DNA of 64,000 nucleotides from Gammaproteobacteria bacterium (GCA_013816845.1 JACDDU010000002.1:310001-374000); one strand, 5' to 3'; positions 25,944 through 36,458 are shown, counted from the stretch's first letter. Numbers and translations are program-made. The notes: generated by a model from the letters alone, not told the origin.

Positions 25944-26513
25944 ATGCCAAGACAAGCTGATGACTTGAAGGAAAAGTTCATGGCAGTCTGCCACATCCCT
26001 TCCTATGATGAATTTAAAAAATTGTTTGAAACCGGTTTTAAAAACATAGCGCGTTGGACAGTAGGAGAGGTATACCAGTCCATTTCTGAATTTGATGCAA
26101 GCTCACCATGGTTAAGTCGGGGTCGCATCGCATTTAGTTTTATGCATTTAGTTACAGCAGGAATTATTGGTGGAACTGTTGCATTGATCGGCCTTACAGT
26201 TGCTGCAATGATTATGTTACCCATTTCAAAAGTAAAAGATCAAGTTGAAGCATATCAAGGCAGGCATGCGTTAGAGCGTGTCTTAGCAAAATACAATTTT
26301 AGTGATCCTATGTTTGCGAGCTCAACTAAAGAAATTTTTGCTGTCATCACTCCATCCAATGTGTCAACACAACAATCTGTGGTAAATAAAAATGTCAACG
26401 TAAGTGTACTACGCTGGAAACAATTTTTTAATAGGAAGCAAGATCGACATTCCCATACAAATCAGCAACATCACTCGGATGAATATTGTGTCAATAAAAA
26501 AGGCATGCGATAA
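25944..26513 (+). CDS. Hypothetical membrane protein, 189 aa
   Basis: Unknown protein. Of two close ATGs the one at 25944 is better spaced from AAAGGA. Residues 1-65 are soluble (ADDLKEKFMAVCHIPSYDEF). Residues 66-98 form one long or two short membrane segments (IAFSFMHLVTAGIIGGTVAL, then IGLTVAAMIMLPIS). The rest is basic and ends in a His-rich tail (KQDRHSHTNQQHHSDEYC). The layout resembles that of 16576-17310 in being a soluble part plus a hydrophobic hairpin, but I see no sequence similarity. It could be an effector or an inner membrane protein. Confidence 0.6.
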   Translation: MPRQADDLKEKFMAVCHIPSYDEFKKLFETGFKNIARWTVGEVYQSISEFDASSPWLSRGRIAFSFMHLVTAGIIGGTVALIGLTVAAMIMLPISKVKDQVEAYQGRHALERVLAKYNFSDPMFASSTKEIFAVITPSNVSTQQSVVNKNVNVSVLRWKQFFNRKQDRHSHTNQQHHSDEYCVNKKGMR

Positions 26514-26579
26514 AAATATTAAGAATGTCTTTACTGAATAATTGCTCAAAAGTGTAAATATTAGGAGACTACAGAAATT

Positions 26580-27467
26580 ATGGTGCTTCCCCCTGTAACT
26601 GAATTAACTTATTTTTATGAAGTAGCAAAAGTTGCTAATTTCTCTCGTGCTGCAATCAAACTTCATACGAGTCAGCCCTCTTTAAGTATGGCTATCAAAC
26701 GCTTAGAAACTACCCTCAACACCACATTATTTTATCGACGAAAGCAGGGCTTAATCCTTACCCGAGCTGGTATTGAATTATTCCAATATGTAAAAGATTT
26801 ACTACATAAGTGGGAAGATATTAGATCCCATGTCGTTTCTTCTCATCAGGAAATTAAAGGTAGCGTTACGATTGGTTGTAACGCAACTCTCATTCCATTT
26901 GTTGGAACAATTTTTTCAAATTTATTACGCCAATTTCCTGCTCTTGAAGTTCACATGCAAAATGAAAGATCGCAAAAAATTACAGAGTGGGTGACTGATG
27001 CAACTGTTGATATTGGTATTGTCTTAAATCCTGTTGCACAGCCTGATTTAATTATTCGTAAAATTAGTACAACAGACTTGTCTTTCTGGTCAAGTACAAA
27101 CACGTCCAATCAGCAAAATCTATTATCAGGGCAAGCCGTGATTATCTGCGATCCAACTATCTTACAAACTAAAGCTTTGTTAAAAAAATTAGAAAAAGAT
27201 TATCATGGCTATGCCCATGTAAGTCATTCAAATAGCTTAGAAGCGATTGCCCATTTTGTAATGAATGGCTACGGTGTCGGTATCTTACCTTCGTGTTTTG
27301 CGCAAGCATTCTATGCGGAAAGTTTGCAACGAATAAACGATGCACCTTTTTATGGTAATGATTTATGTTTAATTTATCGTCATGAAGATAAAGAGGTTGC
27401 AGCCATTCAAGCTGTCCTTTCGGGAATCAAAGAATTTATTGCATTAAATTCGGGCGTTAAAAAATAA
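26580..27467 (+). CDS. LysR family transcriptional regulator
   Basis: A 295-residue LysR-type regulator. The HTH spans residues 6-65 (ELTYFYEVAKVANFSRAAIK, then TSQPSLSMAIKRLETTLNTT and LFYRR). The effector domain has the usual two lobes, with GSVTIGCNATLIPF at its start, VDIGIVLNP in the first lobe, and GYGVGILPSCFAQ in the second. TAGGAG precedes the start. LysR proteins usually control a divergent neighbour; here the upstream neighbour is the unknown membrane protein on the same strand, so no target is obvious. Confidence 0.94.
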   Translation: MVLPPVTELTYFYEVAKVANFSRAAIKLHTSQPSLSMAIKRLETTLNTTLFYRRKQGLILTRAGIELFQYVKDLLHKWEDIRSHVVSSHQEIKGSVTIGCNATLIPFVGTIFSNLLRQFPALEVHMQNERSQKITEWVTDATVDIGIVLNPVAQPDLIIRKISTTDLSFWSSTNTSNQQNLLSGQAVIICDPTILQTKALLKKLEKDYHGYAHVSHSNSLEAIAHFVMNGYGVGILPSCFAQAFYAESLQRINDAPFYGNDLCLIYRHEDKEVAAIQAVLSGIKEFIALNSGVKK

Positions 27468-27492
27468 AAAAAAACTTATCGATAAGAAGAAA

Positions 27493-28422
27493 TCAATATT
27501 CATAAATGGGTTGATGAAGACACGCTTCTGTAATATTTTCGCAGACGGTTTGCGTGGATTGTAAAGTATAGTAAGCCGCTACTTCACCAAATCGACAGGC
27601 TTGGCTCATGCTAAAGTTGCGCTGTAAACCAAATAAAATGCCTGCCATAAAGGCATCTCCAGCACCGCTTACATCCTTAATTCGCTTTGGCAATTGAATG
27701 CTATAATGGATTTGTACTTCTTCATTAACAAGGATGTAACCTAAGTGACCTAAGGTAATAACCACATTCATAGCGCCGCGTCTAAGCAATAATTTCCCTG
27801 CTTTAATCGCATCTTCTGGCGTTTCAATCAGTATGCCAGAAAGTTCACTTGCCTCATCTTGGTTTGGTTTAATGAGAAAAATATTTTTGAAAGAGTTGGG
27901 CAATCTAGTTGTTTTAGCAACGGATACGGGATCGATGCATAACAAAGCGCCTGTATTTTGACACTTTGTTAGAGCAAATTCGATGACTTCAGAAGGCATA
28001 TTGGTATCGATAAAAACAAGCGTATGAGCATCCCACTGTGTCCAGTGTTTCGCCAATAATGATACGGATAGATGAGAAAAAATATCCATGTCAGCAAGAG
28101 CAATATGCAAATGTCCATTGGGATTTAAAATCGCATAGTAGCGAGCAGTACTAGTATTTTCGAGGATTATAGAGCTTTCGATATTGGCTCCTAATTTGCT
28201 CATTAATGCGAAAAGTTGATGGCCTTCTAAATCATTTCCCACAGCACACTGGAGATAAACATGTTGACTAAAGCGAGCAAGATTTTCGGCTACATTTCGT
28301 GCAACGCCGCCAAACGTGGCGTAGGACTTGACGGGGTTTGAAGTCGACGCAACAAGATCATTCTTTGATTGCAATTTGTAATCGATTGTCGCCCCCCCTA
28401 TGCAAAAAACCGGTTTTAACAT
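27493..28422 (-). CDS. PfkB-family sugar kinase, pseudouridine-kinase-like
   Basis: A ribokinase-fold kinase of 309 residues when started at the ATG at 28422 (MLKPVFCIGGATIDYKLQS), the usual family beginning; an ATG at 28464 would add 14 unusual residues. GGVARNVAENLARF and AVGNDLEGHQLF form the substrate side, NPNGHLHIALADMDI and LCIDPVSVAK are close to pseudouridine kinase PsuK (YeiC), and GAGDAFMAGI contains the catalytic Asp256. PsuK phosphorylates pseudouridine to the 5'-phosphate; the usual partner PsuG (glycosidase) is not nearby, so other nucleosides or sugars are possible. It is convergent with the LysR gene. Confidence 0.85.
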   Translation of the reverse strand: MLKPVFCIGGATIDYKLQSKNDLVASTSNPVKSYATFGGVARNVAENLARFSQHVYLQCAVGNDLEGHQLFALMSKLGANIESSIILENTSTARYYAILNPNGHLHIALADMDIFSHLSVSLLAKHWTQWDAHTLVFIDTNMPSEVIEFALTKCQNTGALLCIDPVSVAKTTRLPNSFKNIFLIKPNQDEASELSGILIETPEDAIKAGKLLLRRGAMNVVITLGHLGYILVNEEVQIHYSIQLPKRIKDVSGAGDAFMAGILFGLQRNFSMSQACRFGEVAAYYTLQSTQTVCENITEACLHQPIYEY

Positions 28423-28679
28423 AAAAGTCTTTACCAAAAATAATTGAAGGGACAAATAATACATTATTTTACGCTTATTACTTAGTCTGGATAACCTTTT
28501 TAAAAATTTAAAAAGCTGCGGAAAGCTTAGCTACATCTTTATTAGATGTTCATTGACTCAAACGTTATAGTAGTTAGAAAATACTTAAAAATATAAAAGT
28601 GTGAACTGGATAAGCTGATTAATCGCTATTCAATTTCATCTTATGCCTGTGCTGTAAAATTAAAACCAGGAGTATTCGA

Positions 28680-31442
28680 ATGCTGCAATTTAATGTGCCC
28701 CTTGATGAATGGAAGATCGCTCACCGTTATTTAGACCATCGCCCAGATGGAAGTAAATTACCCTATTCATTTTATCAAGATAAAAATAACAGCCTAACCG
28801 CTAGAATGGAGTCAATACCTTCTACTTCGTACCAAACAACGCATTCTTTTATTAAAATAAACGGCACTATTTATGCCCTAGCGCAGGGGAGTGATTCAAC
28901 CATCCATTTTGGTAGCATTGGAAAAGTTAAGTATGCAAAAAGTGAAGATAACACATCTTTAATTATCAAAGTGGGTAAGCGGGAAAGCGAGGATCGGGTC
29001 GAAGCAGAAATATTAAATGATTTATATCTTTCTGCAGGCGCGAATAAGCGAATATATAATTTGTCTTCAACCGGTGGGGACAATAACTCACTATTTGATT
29101 CGAAATTTTACACAACTATTGAATATTTAGGCTCGAATATTAATCAATTTATTAATATTCATCCATACAATTTAACTGCTGAACGACGATTAGAAATAGC
29201 CATTCAAATCTGTTGGCAACTTTATCGATTACATACGGGACTTGCCTCTGTAACGCATACGCCTTATGCGCATTTGGATTTAAAGTTAGATAATGTAACG
29301 ATTGATGAAGCAGGTCATGTTCATCTCATTGACTTTGGATTCTCTAAGAAATTTCCCAAAAAATTAGGGAAAAGTGCAACGGGTGCGACGGCCTACGTGG
29401 CAAATGAAATAAGTGGTCATCCCTTAACTTTAGAGCAGTACGATATCATTGCCCTAAAGCGTATATTATACATGCCAGAAGCATTTTATTGTAAAAGTGG
29501 TTTTATACGTTTACCTGCAATTTTAAGGCCAGCAAGTATCTTGACTGAAGCGCAATTAATCAAGACAAAACTCGATCCCTACATTAATACCTATGCCATT
29601 CTTAATTCACCACCAGACTCAAGCACGGATGAAACTAATGCGGTCATGCTTTGTGCCTTATTAATTGCAGCGAAACTTAATCTTAGTATGTCATATGAGC
29701 AAATACGAAATGACAAAGAAATAACACTTGCAATCACCGCTTTGTATTTTGCCGGACGACAAAAGGAGATAGAAAAATATTTGCGCGACACTAACGCCAT
29801 TAAATTAATAGCAGCCCTTAATACGACAAACAAAATTTTCTTGTTGGATGCTTATAAAGATGATGAAGCGCTTAAGGCAGTTATTAAAGTAGCTTCTACA
29901 CATGAGATGGTGTGTGCCATGCTCTATCTGAAAGATTTACATTTAGAACAATATTACCAAAGGGTCATTAAAGATCCTTCTTTAGCGAAAGCAATTACCA
30001 TATTTGGCGCACAGAATTTAAATGAATACATCCTGTCGTTACTTGATGATAAAAATGAAAGTCTCGTTAAAATGACTTTACTTTTAGAAAGCAATTATAT
30101 AGAAAACTATTACTTGTCGCTTATCATGAACCCCATCTTATGTTCTGCGCTTGCTACCATCCAGAATCAAGATACACTTAAAACGCTGATTGACTTGGTG
30201 CGGTCAAATACATATTCCTACCATGATTTGCTGAAAGTCTGTGAAAGTAAAAAACTGGTTGAAGCAGTTACTATTATTTCAACATTATCAATTTTATATA
30301 ATAATTTATCTTATAAGATTCTCATCGATTATCCCGATAGTGCAGATGCAATTATTAACTGTTATCACATCAATATGGATGATTTTAAATTAGCCGAGAT
30401 AATTGCCTCCCCTGTTTTATGTAAGGCGATTAATATTTTGCTTAAAGCAGGCGTCAATCATAAAAAGGAATTAGGTAAAATTATATTTAATGCTGAGATG
30501 CGTGATATCATTTTGCAATTACATTCACTGAAAATGGAAAAATTTTATACCCAAATTTTATCAAATAATATTTTCTTTTATCAACTGTCACAAATCATGA
30601 ATTATAAATTTAAGGATGGACTTACTGAAGAAATGCTGGCTGACGACACGCTTAGAGCTGTGTTATATGCGCTTGGTAATAATCAACAACGCTTTCAAGG
30701 CTTTATCATTTTATATGAAAACGGACGGCTCGATAAGCAAGCCTATGCATCATTTAACGATTCATATTATTTTTATCAAACTATTGCTTTGCTTAAAGAG
30801 AAAAATCTTACGCATTGGTTTGAAGTTTTAATTAACAATCCTGCTTTGGCGACGCCCTTTTATGATCTGGTTTCACATAAGGATATGGACACTGCTTCAG
30901 GATGCTACGTCTCTTACGTTCTTACTCAGTTACCCCCGAAAGACCGGTTTTTATTTATTACCGATATATTGAATGAAAGGCAATTAAAAGAATTGCGAAG
31001 TAATTATTCTGCTTATTGGCGAACCATTAAGTCGCAATTAAACAGTGACGAAAGAGTAGCGTTAGAAAAGTTAATATTCACTCCAGATGACCTTGCAGCA
31101 AAAGGCGCTTTAAGAAATATTAAAGATGCAATCAAAAAAACACAGTGGTCATTTGGCTTGTTTGAAAGCCGTGTTAACATGAAGTTAGGCTCAGAAGTGT
31201 TTTTCGTTCCGCAAGGTGTATCGAAACAAATTCATGAGATTTTTGAGGTTTCTGACAAAACCAAATCACATACTGAAGCACTTAACCAAATTAAAAAAAT
31301 CGGTCAACAGGAAAGTGAAAAGTTAAAAGGCATCACTGCTAATTTAAAATATTTTTCCATTAATAAAACGTCTACCGAAAAATATTTTGATAAGTTTGCA
31401 AGTGATGAATCTTTCAAACAAGCTTTTGTTTTAAATAAATAA
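28680..31442 (+). CDS. Eukaryotic-type protein kinase domain protein, 920 aa (effector candidate)
   Basis: Residues about 70-250 form a degenerate protein kinase domain: IHFGSIGKVKYAKS (glycine loop), LIIKVGKRESEDRVEAEIL (VAIK Lys and the C-helix Glu), YTTIEYLGSNINQFI (hinge), AHLDLKLDNVTIDEAG with His198 and Asp200 (HRD replaced by HLD), and HLIDFGFSKKF with Asp218 (DFG). Residues 320-900 are long helical repeats without a recognised family; HLEQYYQRVIKDPSLAKAI-like units (xxYY..LI.NP.L..A) recur with diverged spacing. AGGAG precedes the start. No signal peptide or membrane segment. Large kinases with helical tails are typical translocated effectors in Legionellales; secretion is inference. 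Confidence 0.82.
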   Translation: MLQFNVPLDEWKIAHRYLDHRPDGSKLPYSFYQDKNNSLTARMESIPSTSYQTTHSFIKINGTIYALAQGSDSTIHFGSIGKVKYAKSEDNTSLIIKVGKRESEDRVEAEILNDLYLSAGANKRIYNLSSTGGDNNSLFDSKFYTTIEYLGSNINQFINIHPYNLTAERRLEIAIQICWQLYRLHTGLASVTHTPYAHLDLKLDNVTIDEAGHVHLIDFGFSKKFPKKLGKSATGATAYVANEISGHPLTLEQYDIIALKRILYMPEAFYCKSGFIRLPAILRPASILTEAQLIKTKLDPYINTYAILNSPPDSSTDETNAVMLCALLIAAKLNLSMSYEQIRNDKEITLAITALYFAGRQKEIEKYLRDTNAIKLIAALNTTNKIFLLDAYKDDEALKAVIKVASTHEMVCAMLYLKDLHLEQYYQRVIKDPSLAKAITIFGAQNLNEYILSLLDDKNESLVKMTLLLESNYIENYYLSLIMNPILCSALATIQNQDTLKTLIDLVRSNTYSYHDLLKVCESKKLVEAVTIISTLSILYNNLSYKILIDYPDSADAIINCYHINMDDFKLAEIIASPVLCKAINILLKAGVNHKKELGKIIFNAEMRDIILQLHSLKMEKFYTQILSNNIFFYQLSQIMNYKFKDGLTEEMLADDTLRAVLYALGNNQQRFQGFIILYENGRLDKQAYASFNDSYYFYQTIALLKEKNLTHWFEVLINNPALATPFYDLVSHKDMDTASGCYVSYVLTQLPPKDRFLFITDILNERQLKELRSNYSAYWRTIKSQLNSDERVALEKLIFTPDDLAAKGALRNIKDAIKKTQWSFGLFESRVNMKLGSEVFFVPQGVSKQIHEIFEVSDKTKSHTEALNQIKKIGQQESEKLKGITANLKYFSINKTSTEKYFDKFASDESFKQAFVLNK

Positions 31443-31464
31443 GGTTCACATAAGGAAGTGAACC
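31443..31464 (+). terminator. Hairpin terminator
   Basis: GGTTCAC (31443-31449) pairs with GTGAACC (31458-31464) right after the stop codon of the kinase gene, followed by GTTTAG. Confidence 0.6.
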
Positions 31465-31641
31465 GTTTAGGCGCATAGTGAGGGTTAATGAAGGTGATCC
31501 TCACTCAATAACATTAACCGCTTCCATAAACAGTGAGGCCCTATTTGTCCGGTCGCTATTCTCTGTTTAATTATGTTAAAATTTACACTACTTAGGCTCC
31601 GGAAGAGCTGCTTTATTGAATACCAGAAATAGGGATAAGTC

Positions 31642-33771
31642 ATGAAGAAAAAATCACAATCAGCTAAATCCAGAGTCTTAACCAAACCAACAAAAAATAA
31701 TAAAACACTTCAATTTGTGGATCAAGTCGTTCAGGTTGGGGAAGGAGATGAAACCCATCAAATTGTTCAATCTGGCATTCCTACACTCACGACACAACAA
31801 GGTGTGCCGGTTTCCGATGATCAAAATACCCTTAAAATCGGTTCCCGAGGTCCAAGCACATTAGAAGATTTTCATTTCCGCGAAAAAATATTTCACTTTG
31901 ATCATGAGCGTATTCCTGAACGTGTCGTCCATGCGCGGGGGTATGGTGCGCATGGATATTTTCAAACGTATGATTCCCTTACTGATATTACAGCCGCTGA
32001 TCTCTTCCAAAGAAAAAATGAAAAAACACCAGTATTCGTGCGTTTCTCAACTGTAGCTGGCAATAAAGGATCGCCTGATCTTGCGCGCGATGTCCGTGGT
32101 TTTGCCGTAAAATTTTATACCAAAGAAGGAAATTGGGATTTAGTTGGAAACAATATACCTGTTTTTTTCATCCAAGATGCGATGAAATTTCCTGATCTCA
32201 TCCATGCAGCAAAAGCAGAGCCTGATTCTGATTTTCCACAAGCTCAAACTGCGCATGATAATTTTTGGGATTTCATTTCATTGATGCCTGAAAGCATGAA
32301 TATGGTGATGTGGATTATGTCTGACCGTGCTATTCCTCGTTCTTTTCGATTCATGGAAGGCTTTGGAGTGCACACTTTTCGCTTTGTTAATCAAAATGGT
32401 AAATCGACTTTCGTCAAATTCCATTGGAAACCACTTTTAGGTATGCAATCTGTTTTATGGAATGAAGCGGTAAAAATCAATGGTGCTGATCCTGATTTTC
32501 ATCGTCGTGATCTTTGGGATGCCATTGCTAAAGGGGAATTTCCCGAATGGGAACTTGGCTTACAATTATTTGATGAGTCTTTTACGAAACGATTTGCTTT
32601 TGATGTCTTAGATGCGACGAAATTCATTCCTGAAGAAGAAGTGCCCATTCGTAAAGTTGGGCGTTTAGTTTTAAATCGCCGTGTTGATAATTTTTTTGCA
32701 GAAACCGAGCAAGTTGCTTTTTGTACCCAAAATATTGTTCCTGGTATTGATTTTACTAACGATCCACTCTTGCAGGGACGTAACTTTTCTTACCTTGATA
32801 CGCAATTAAAACGATTGGGAAGCCCCAATTTTACCCATATTCCCATTAATGCACCCAAATGTCCTATGCACCTTTTTCAGCAAGATGGGCATATGGCAAT
32901 GACAAACCCTAAAGGTCGAGCAAACTATGAACCTAATTCTTGGGGTAAAGAAGGCGGACCGCGTGAAAATCCTCTGCGAGGTTTCCATTCTTATCCAGCC
33001 GAAGAGCAGGGTGAAAAGCAACGCATTCGTTCTGAAACATTTGCCGATCACTACAGTCAAGCTCGTCAATTTTTCATTAGCCAAACGACACGGGAACAAC
33101 AACACATTATCAATGCACTGGTGTTCGAATTAAGTAAAGTTGAAAGACCGATCATTCGCGAGCGCATGGTGTCTCACTTAATGAATATAGATAATGAGCT
33201 TGCTACAGCAGTTGCACAAAATTTAGGGTTAGCAAAGTTGCCGAAACCTGCACAAAGCTTAAGGGTTACTAACACCCAATTGAAAAAGTCACCTGCGCTT
33301 AGCATACTTGCAAATGCCCCTCATACCTTTACAGGAAGAAAATTAGGCATTCTTGTGTCAGAAGGAGCGGATATCAAGGTTTTAACTGATATTAAAAAAG
33401 TCCTTAAAAAAATTAAAGCTTCATTTGAAGTGATTGCCCCAAAAATTAGTGGCATACGAGCAAGTGATGGTACTGAAATTGAAGTCAATCAACAAATTAA
33501 TGGTGGACCATCTGTATTGTATGATGCAGTGGTTTTAATTGTTGCAAAGAAAGGCATCGATGCACTTTTACAATTTCCTTCAACACGCGATTTTATCGTA
33601 GATGCATTCTATCATCACAAGTTTATTGGTTACGTCGCATCATCACTCCCTTTATTTCAGCAAGCCGGCCTTATAGATCTACTTGACCAAGGTTGTATTC
33701 TTTTAGAAAAAGCGAATGCTGATCGATTTATAAAACAATGTACAGCGTTACGATATTGGGATAGAGGATGA
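31642..33771 (+). CDS. katE: Large-subunit (clade 2) catalase HPII
   Basis: Decomposes hydrogen peroxide with a haem cofactor; 709 residues, the length of the large-subunit HPII class. Distal His97 is in [27 protein letters not shown] and [14 protein letters not shown] give the Ser and distal Asn, and the proximal haem ligand is Tyr384 in [18 protein letters not shown]. Residues 560-709 form the flavodoxin/DJ-1-like C-terminal domain of HPII ([15 protein letters not shown]). AGGGA precedes the start. Next on the same strand, about 75 bases downstream, is an ATP-grasp protein. Protection against host or environmental peroxide is the expected role. Confidence 0.97.
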   Translation: MKKKSQSAKSRVLTKPTKNNKTLQFVDQVVQVGEGDETHQIVQSGIPTLTTQQGVPVSDDQNTLKIGSRGPSTLEDFHFREKIFHFDHERIPERVVHARGYGAHGYFQTYDSLTDITAADLFQRKNEKTPVFVRFSTVAGNKGSPDLARDVRGFAVKFYTKEGNWDLVGNNIPVFFIQDAMKFPDLIHAAKAEPDSDFPQAQTAHDNFWDFISLMPESMNMVMWIMSDRAIPRSFRFMEGFGVHTFRFVNQNGKSTFVKFHWKPLLGMQSVLWNEAVKINGADPDFHRRDLWDAIAKGEFPEWELGLQLFDESFTKRFAFDVLDATKFIPEEEVPIRKVGRLVLNRRVDNFFAETEQVAFCTQNIVPGIDFTNDPLLQGRNFSYLDTQLKRLGSPNFTHIPINAPKCPMHLFQQDGHMAMTNPKGRANYEPNSWGKEGGPRENPLRGFHSYPAEEQGEKQRIRSETFADHYSQARQFFISQTTREQQHIINALVFELSKVERPIIRERMVSHLMNIDNELATAVAQNLGLAKLPKPAQSLRVTNTQLKKSPALSILANAPHTFTGRKLGILVSEGADIKVLTDIKKVLKKIKASFEVIAPKISGIRASDGTEIEVNQQINGGPSVLYDAVVLIVAKKGIDALLQFPSTRDFIVDAFYHHKFIGYVASSLPLFQQAGLIDLLDQGCILLEKANADRFIKQCTALRYWDRG

Positions 33772-33847
33772 AATTAATTTTTGCCAGGATATATTGAGAT
33801 TAGGTTTAGTTGAAAATATTACGATGTATAACATGAAGGTCTTTGTG

Positions 33848-35263
33848 ATGAAATATGTTTTTATTACTTATAGTGGACTCAGCTTACCGATAGCTTACCG
33901 ATTGCAACAAGAAGGGAATGAAGTCATTGTAGGACAAATCGAAGACATTAAAGAATATGTCATGGAAGAAGAGGTAAAGCGCGCAACAGAAAGTGATGTA
34001 TTGCGCGACAGACGCCTTAAACTTTTTAAAAACATGGTCAAGTTGCAACCTGCCAATCGTGTTATTGAACAACTACGACAAGTCAAGAATCCTCAGGAAT
34101 ATTTTCTTTTTTTTGAAGAAAATAATTTGTATCGTTGGGCTGATAAAGTACGCGATCTTGATTTTCATGGAAATTTTCCTACCAAGGAAGATTATCTATT
34201 TGAAATCGATCGCGAACATGCAAAAGAATTTGTTAAAACACATTATCAAAAATTAAATACTCCCTTAGTTAAAGAATTTTCAAAAGTTGCTGAAGCTATC
34301 GCTTTTTTAAAAGAAACTAATGAAATTTGGGTGCTTAAAGGTAAAAGTGATCATGCAAAAACGTTTGTTCCAACCATGAAAGATGCGGTTTTCGCCAAGG
34401 GGCAAATTATAGAAATGTTAAATAATTTCCCTCAAAAATATGAGCGTATGGGTTTTATTTTAGAACTATTTATTCCCTCCATTATAGAATTAACGCCGGA
34501 AAAAATTTATTACGATGGCGTTCCCCTAGCCACCACGATGAATTTTGAAAATAAATCCTTTGGCAGTGGTAATATTTCCATTCAAACGGGCTGTTCAGAA
34601 GATTTAATTTTTCCAACTGAACTTGATGATCGCATTAACCGAATTTGCTTTCCACCCATTGTCGATGCCATGGCCCGCCAACATAAAGGATTATTCATTT
34701 GGGATGCTTCGGTTTTAATTAATCGTCGCGATGGAAAAATGTATTTTGGTGAATTTTGTTCAAATCGTCCAGGATATAATTCAATTTTCACTGAATTAGC
34801 CTTAACCGGTTCTGCAACTAAATTTTTTGAAAAAATTGTTAGAAAAGAATCCCCTTTCACTTTAGGGACGGTAGCAACATCTGTGCGTTTATTTAATTTA
34901 AGCCGTGATGAAGATACTGAACAAGTATCAGCCGATATTGCCATCGACTATCGTCCGGATATTGAGAAAGATTTGTGGCTTTGGGATGTTCGCCGCAATC
35001 AACGCGGTAAATTAGTAACCGTAGGCGTTGATTGGAATTTAGCGGTCATCACAGGTGCTGGAAGATCCATTGAAGAAGCAGTAGGTAAAATGTATCGAAA
35101 CGTCGATGGATTTGCATATGTGGGCGCTTATTACCGCTCGAAAGATGATTACTTGTCACTCGATTATCCGACTTCTATTATTAATCGGTTAAATTATGGT
35201 ATGGATCGTGGGTTATATCGCTTACCTTTTGATGTCAAAGTGGGTGAAATTCAAATGCGTTAA
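33848..35263 (+). CDS. ATP-grasp protein, GARS-like, function unknown
   Basis: I place the start at the ATG at 33848 (MKYVFITYSGLSLPIAYRLQ), preceded by AAGG; the frame is open to 33794. Residues 1-30 look like a nucleotide- or substrate-binding Rossmann start. The central part (HAKEFVKTHYQKLNTPLVKE, VLKGKSDHAKTFVP, FILELFIPSIIELTPE) and the later YFGEFCSNRPGYNS follow the ATP-grasp fold in the style of phosphoribosylamine-glycine ligase, where E...N binds magnesium. It is not PurD itself, since the characteristic PurD motifs are missing. The reaction would be an ATP-dependent carboxylate-amine ligation; the substrate is unknown. It follows catalase and may be co-transcribed. Confidence 0.7.
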   Translation: MKYVFITYSGLSLPIAYRLQQEGNEVIVGQIEDIKEYVMEEEVKRATESDVLRDRRLKLFKNMVKLQPANRVIEQLRQVKNPQEYFLFFEENNLYRWADKVRDLDFHGNFPTKEDYLFEIDREHAKEFVKTHYQKLNTPLVKEFSKVAEAIAFLKETNEIWVLKGKSDHAKTFVPTMKDAVFAKGQIIEMLNNFPQKYERMGFILELFIPSIIELTPEKIYYDGVPLATTMNFENKSFGSGNISIQTGCSEDLIFPTELDDRINRICFPPIVDAMARQHKGLFIWDASVLINRRDGKMYFGEFCSNRPGYNSIFTELALTGSATKFFEKIVRKESPFTLGTVATSVRLFNLSRDEDTEQVSADIAIDYRPDIEKDLWLWDVRRNQRGKLVTVGVDWNLAVITGAGRSIEEAVGKMYRNVDGFAYVGAYYRSKDDYLSLDYPTSIINRLNYGMDRGLYRLPFDVKVGEIQMR

Positions 35264-35273
35264 TATTCGTCAA

Positions 35274-36458
35274 TTACGTTGTCAATGACATTCGCGTGGA
35301 GTGATTGAATTGATCTGCGGCATGAATAACTTTCTGACACATTTCAAATACGCGAGCATGATGGGCACTTTTATGATCAATCATCTTTTGTATTTCCATA
35401 CATAACATCAAAGGCGTGCTATCCATTCGGTCCGTATCACGATCCAGACATTCAAGTTGCGGATTGGCTCCCTTCGCTAAAAGATATTCAATAAATTTGA
35501 TTTGCTGGTCTGCATCATTCCTCATGGTTTCTAAGGCTAGATGTAAGGGGGAAGGGTATAAAGAATTGAATGTATTGTAGAGAGGGTTTTTACTTTGCAT
35601 TTTAGAAGTTATCTTAACATCAACTAAGTTTACATCGGCACCCATCTCAATTAAATTTTTGGCTTTTTCGTATTGTCCATTTTCAATTGCAATATGTAAC
35701 AAGGAGCAGCCATCCTTTTTTGCCAATTTTACTTGCGCAAGCGCAGGCTGTTTGTGCAAGATTAAATTAAAAAAATCATTATTGATAATGCTACACATCG
35801 ATGCCAGCAGGGATAAAATAGCTTGAGCAAGCAGGTTATATTTTTTGGGCTCAAAATCAATATTATCACCGATAAGTTCTTTAAAGCGATCTATTGTGAT
35901 TGGATCCAAAGGTAGCTTATGAGAGCCCATCACAAAACCTAAACGTTTATGTGAACTGATAAAAGTGAGTAAATCAATTGCGTCCTGCGTTAACGTACCA
36001 GGCAATAGGGAGAGTACACTCGATAAAGCTATCTGAAAACAATGATTTAAAGCATCCAAGTTATTATTTAAATTATAAGTTGTAGCAATTTTTTGTAAAA
36101 CACTGTAGTCAGGTTCAGGGCTATATTCTCCAACTTCATTTTTTATTCTTTCTAAAACCTCATCGCGATTTGAAGTTAGTTTAAATATTTTATTGAGGAG
36201 GGCATGCTCAAGCCATTTGTTAAGCAAATATTTTTTTGCTGCGGTGAGTTTAGCAAAATAGTTTCTTGCACTTTCATCTAAAGGGGGATTCGATAAAAAT
36301 TGTTTCTGCAAAATGGGTTGCCATAGCGTCGGTTTCTTTGCGAGATTTTGAAACTTTTTGTTAACCCTTTCTAGCAAGACTAAGTTATGGATCGGAAGAA
36401 GAGAAAAAATTGTCATGTAAATGTCATTTGGTAATAGATCAAAAGGAGACTGCGGCAT
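35274..36458 (-). CDS. F-box and ankyrin-repeat protein (AnkB-like effector candidate)
   Basis: A 394-residue protein with two eukaryotic domains. Residues 4-45 form an F-box (FDLLPNDIYMTIFSLLPIHN, then LLERVNKKFQNLAKKPTLW with the closing Trp), the motif by which F-box proteins bind Skp1 in SCF ubiquitin ligases. Residues 245-370 carry ankyrin repeats: GCSLLHIAIENGQYEKAKNL, IEMGADVNLVD, PSPLHLALETMRND, FIEYLLAKGANPQLEC and DSTPLMLCMEI. This is the layout of Legionella AnkB, which recruits host ubiquitination. No CaaX box is present at the end (RMSLTT). Host targeting is inference from the domains. It is convergent with the ATP-grasp gene. Confidence 0.87.
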   Translation of the reverse strand: MPQSPFDLLPNDIYMTIFSLLPIHNLVLLERVNKKFQNLAKKPTLWQPILQKQFLSNPPLDESARNYFAKLTAAKKYLLNKWLEHALLNKIFKLTSNRDEVLERIKNEVGEYSPEPDYSVLQKIATTYNLNNNLDALNHCFQIALSSVLSLLPGTLTQDAIDLLTFISSHKRLGFVMGSHKLPLDPITIDRFKELIGDNIDFEPKKYNLLAQAILSLLASMCSIINNDFFNLILHKQPALAQVKLAKKDGCSLLHIAIENGQYEKAKNLIEMGADVNLVDVKITSKMQSKNPLYNTFNSLYPSPLHLALETMRNDADQQIKFIEYLLAKGANPQLECLDRDTDRMDSTPLMLCMEIQKMIDHKSAHHARVFEMCQKVIHAADQFNHSTRMSLTT

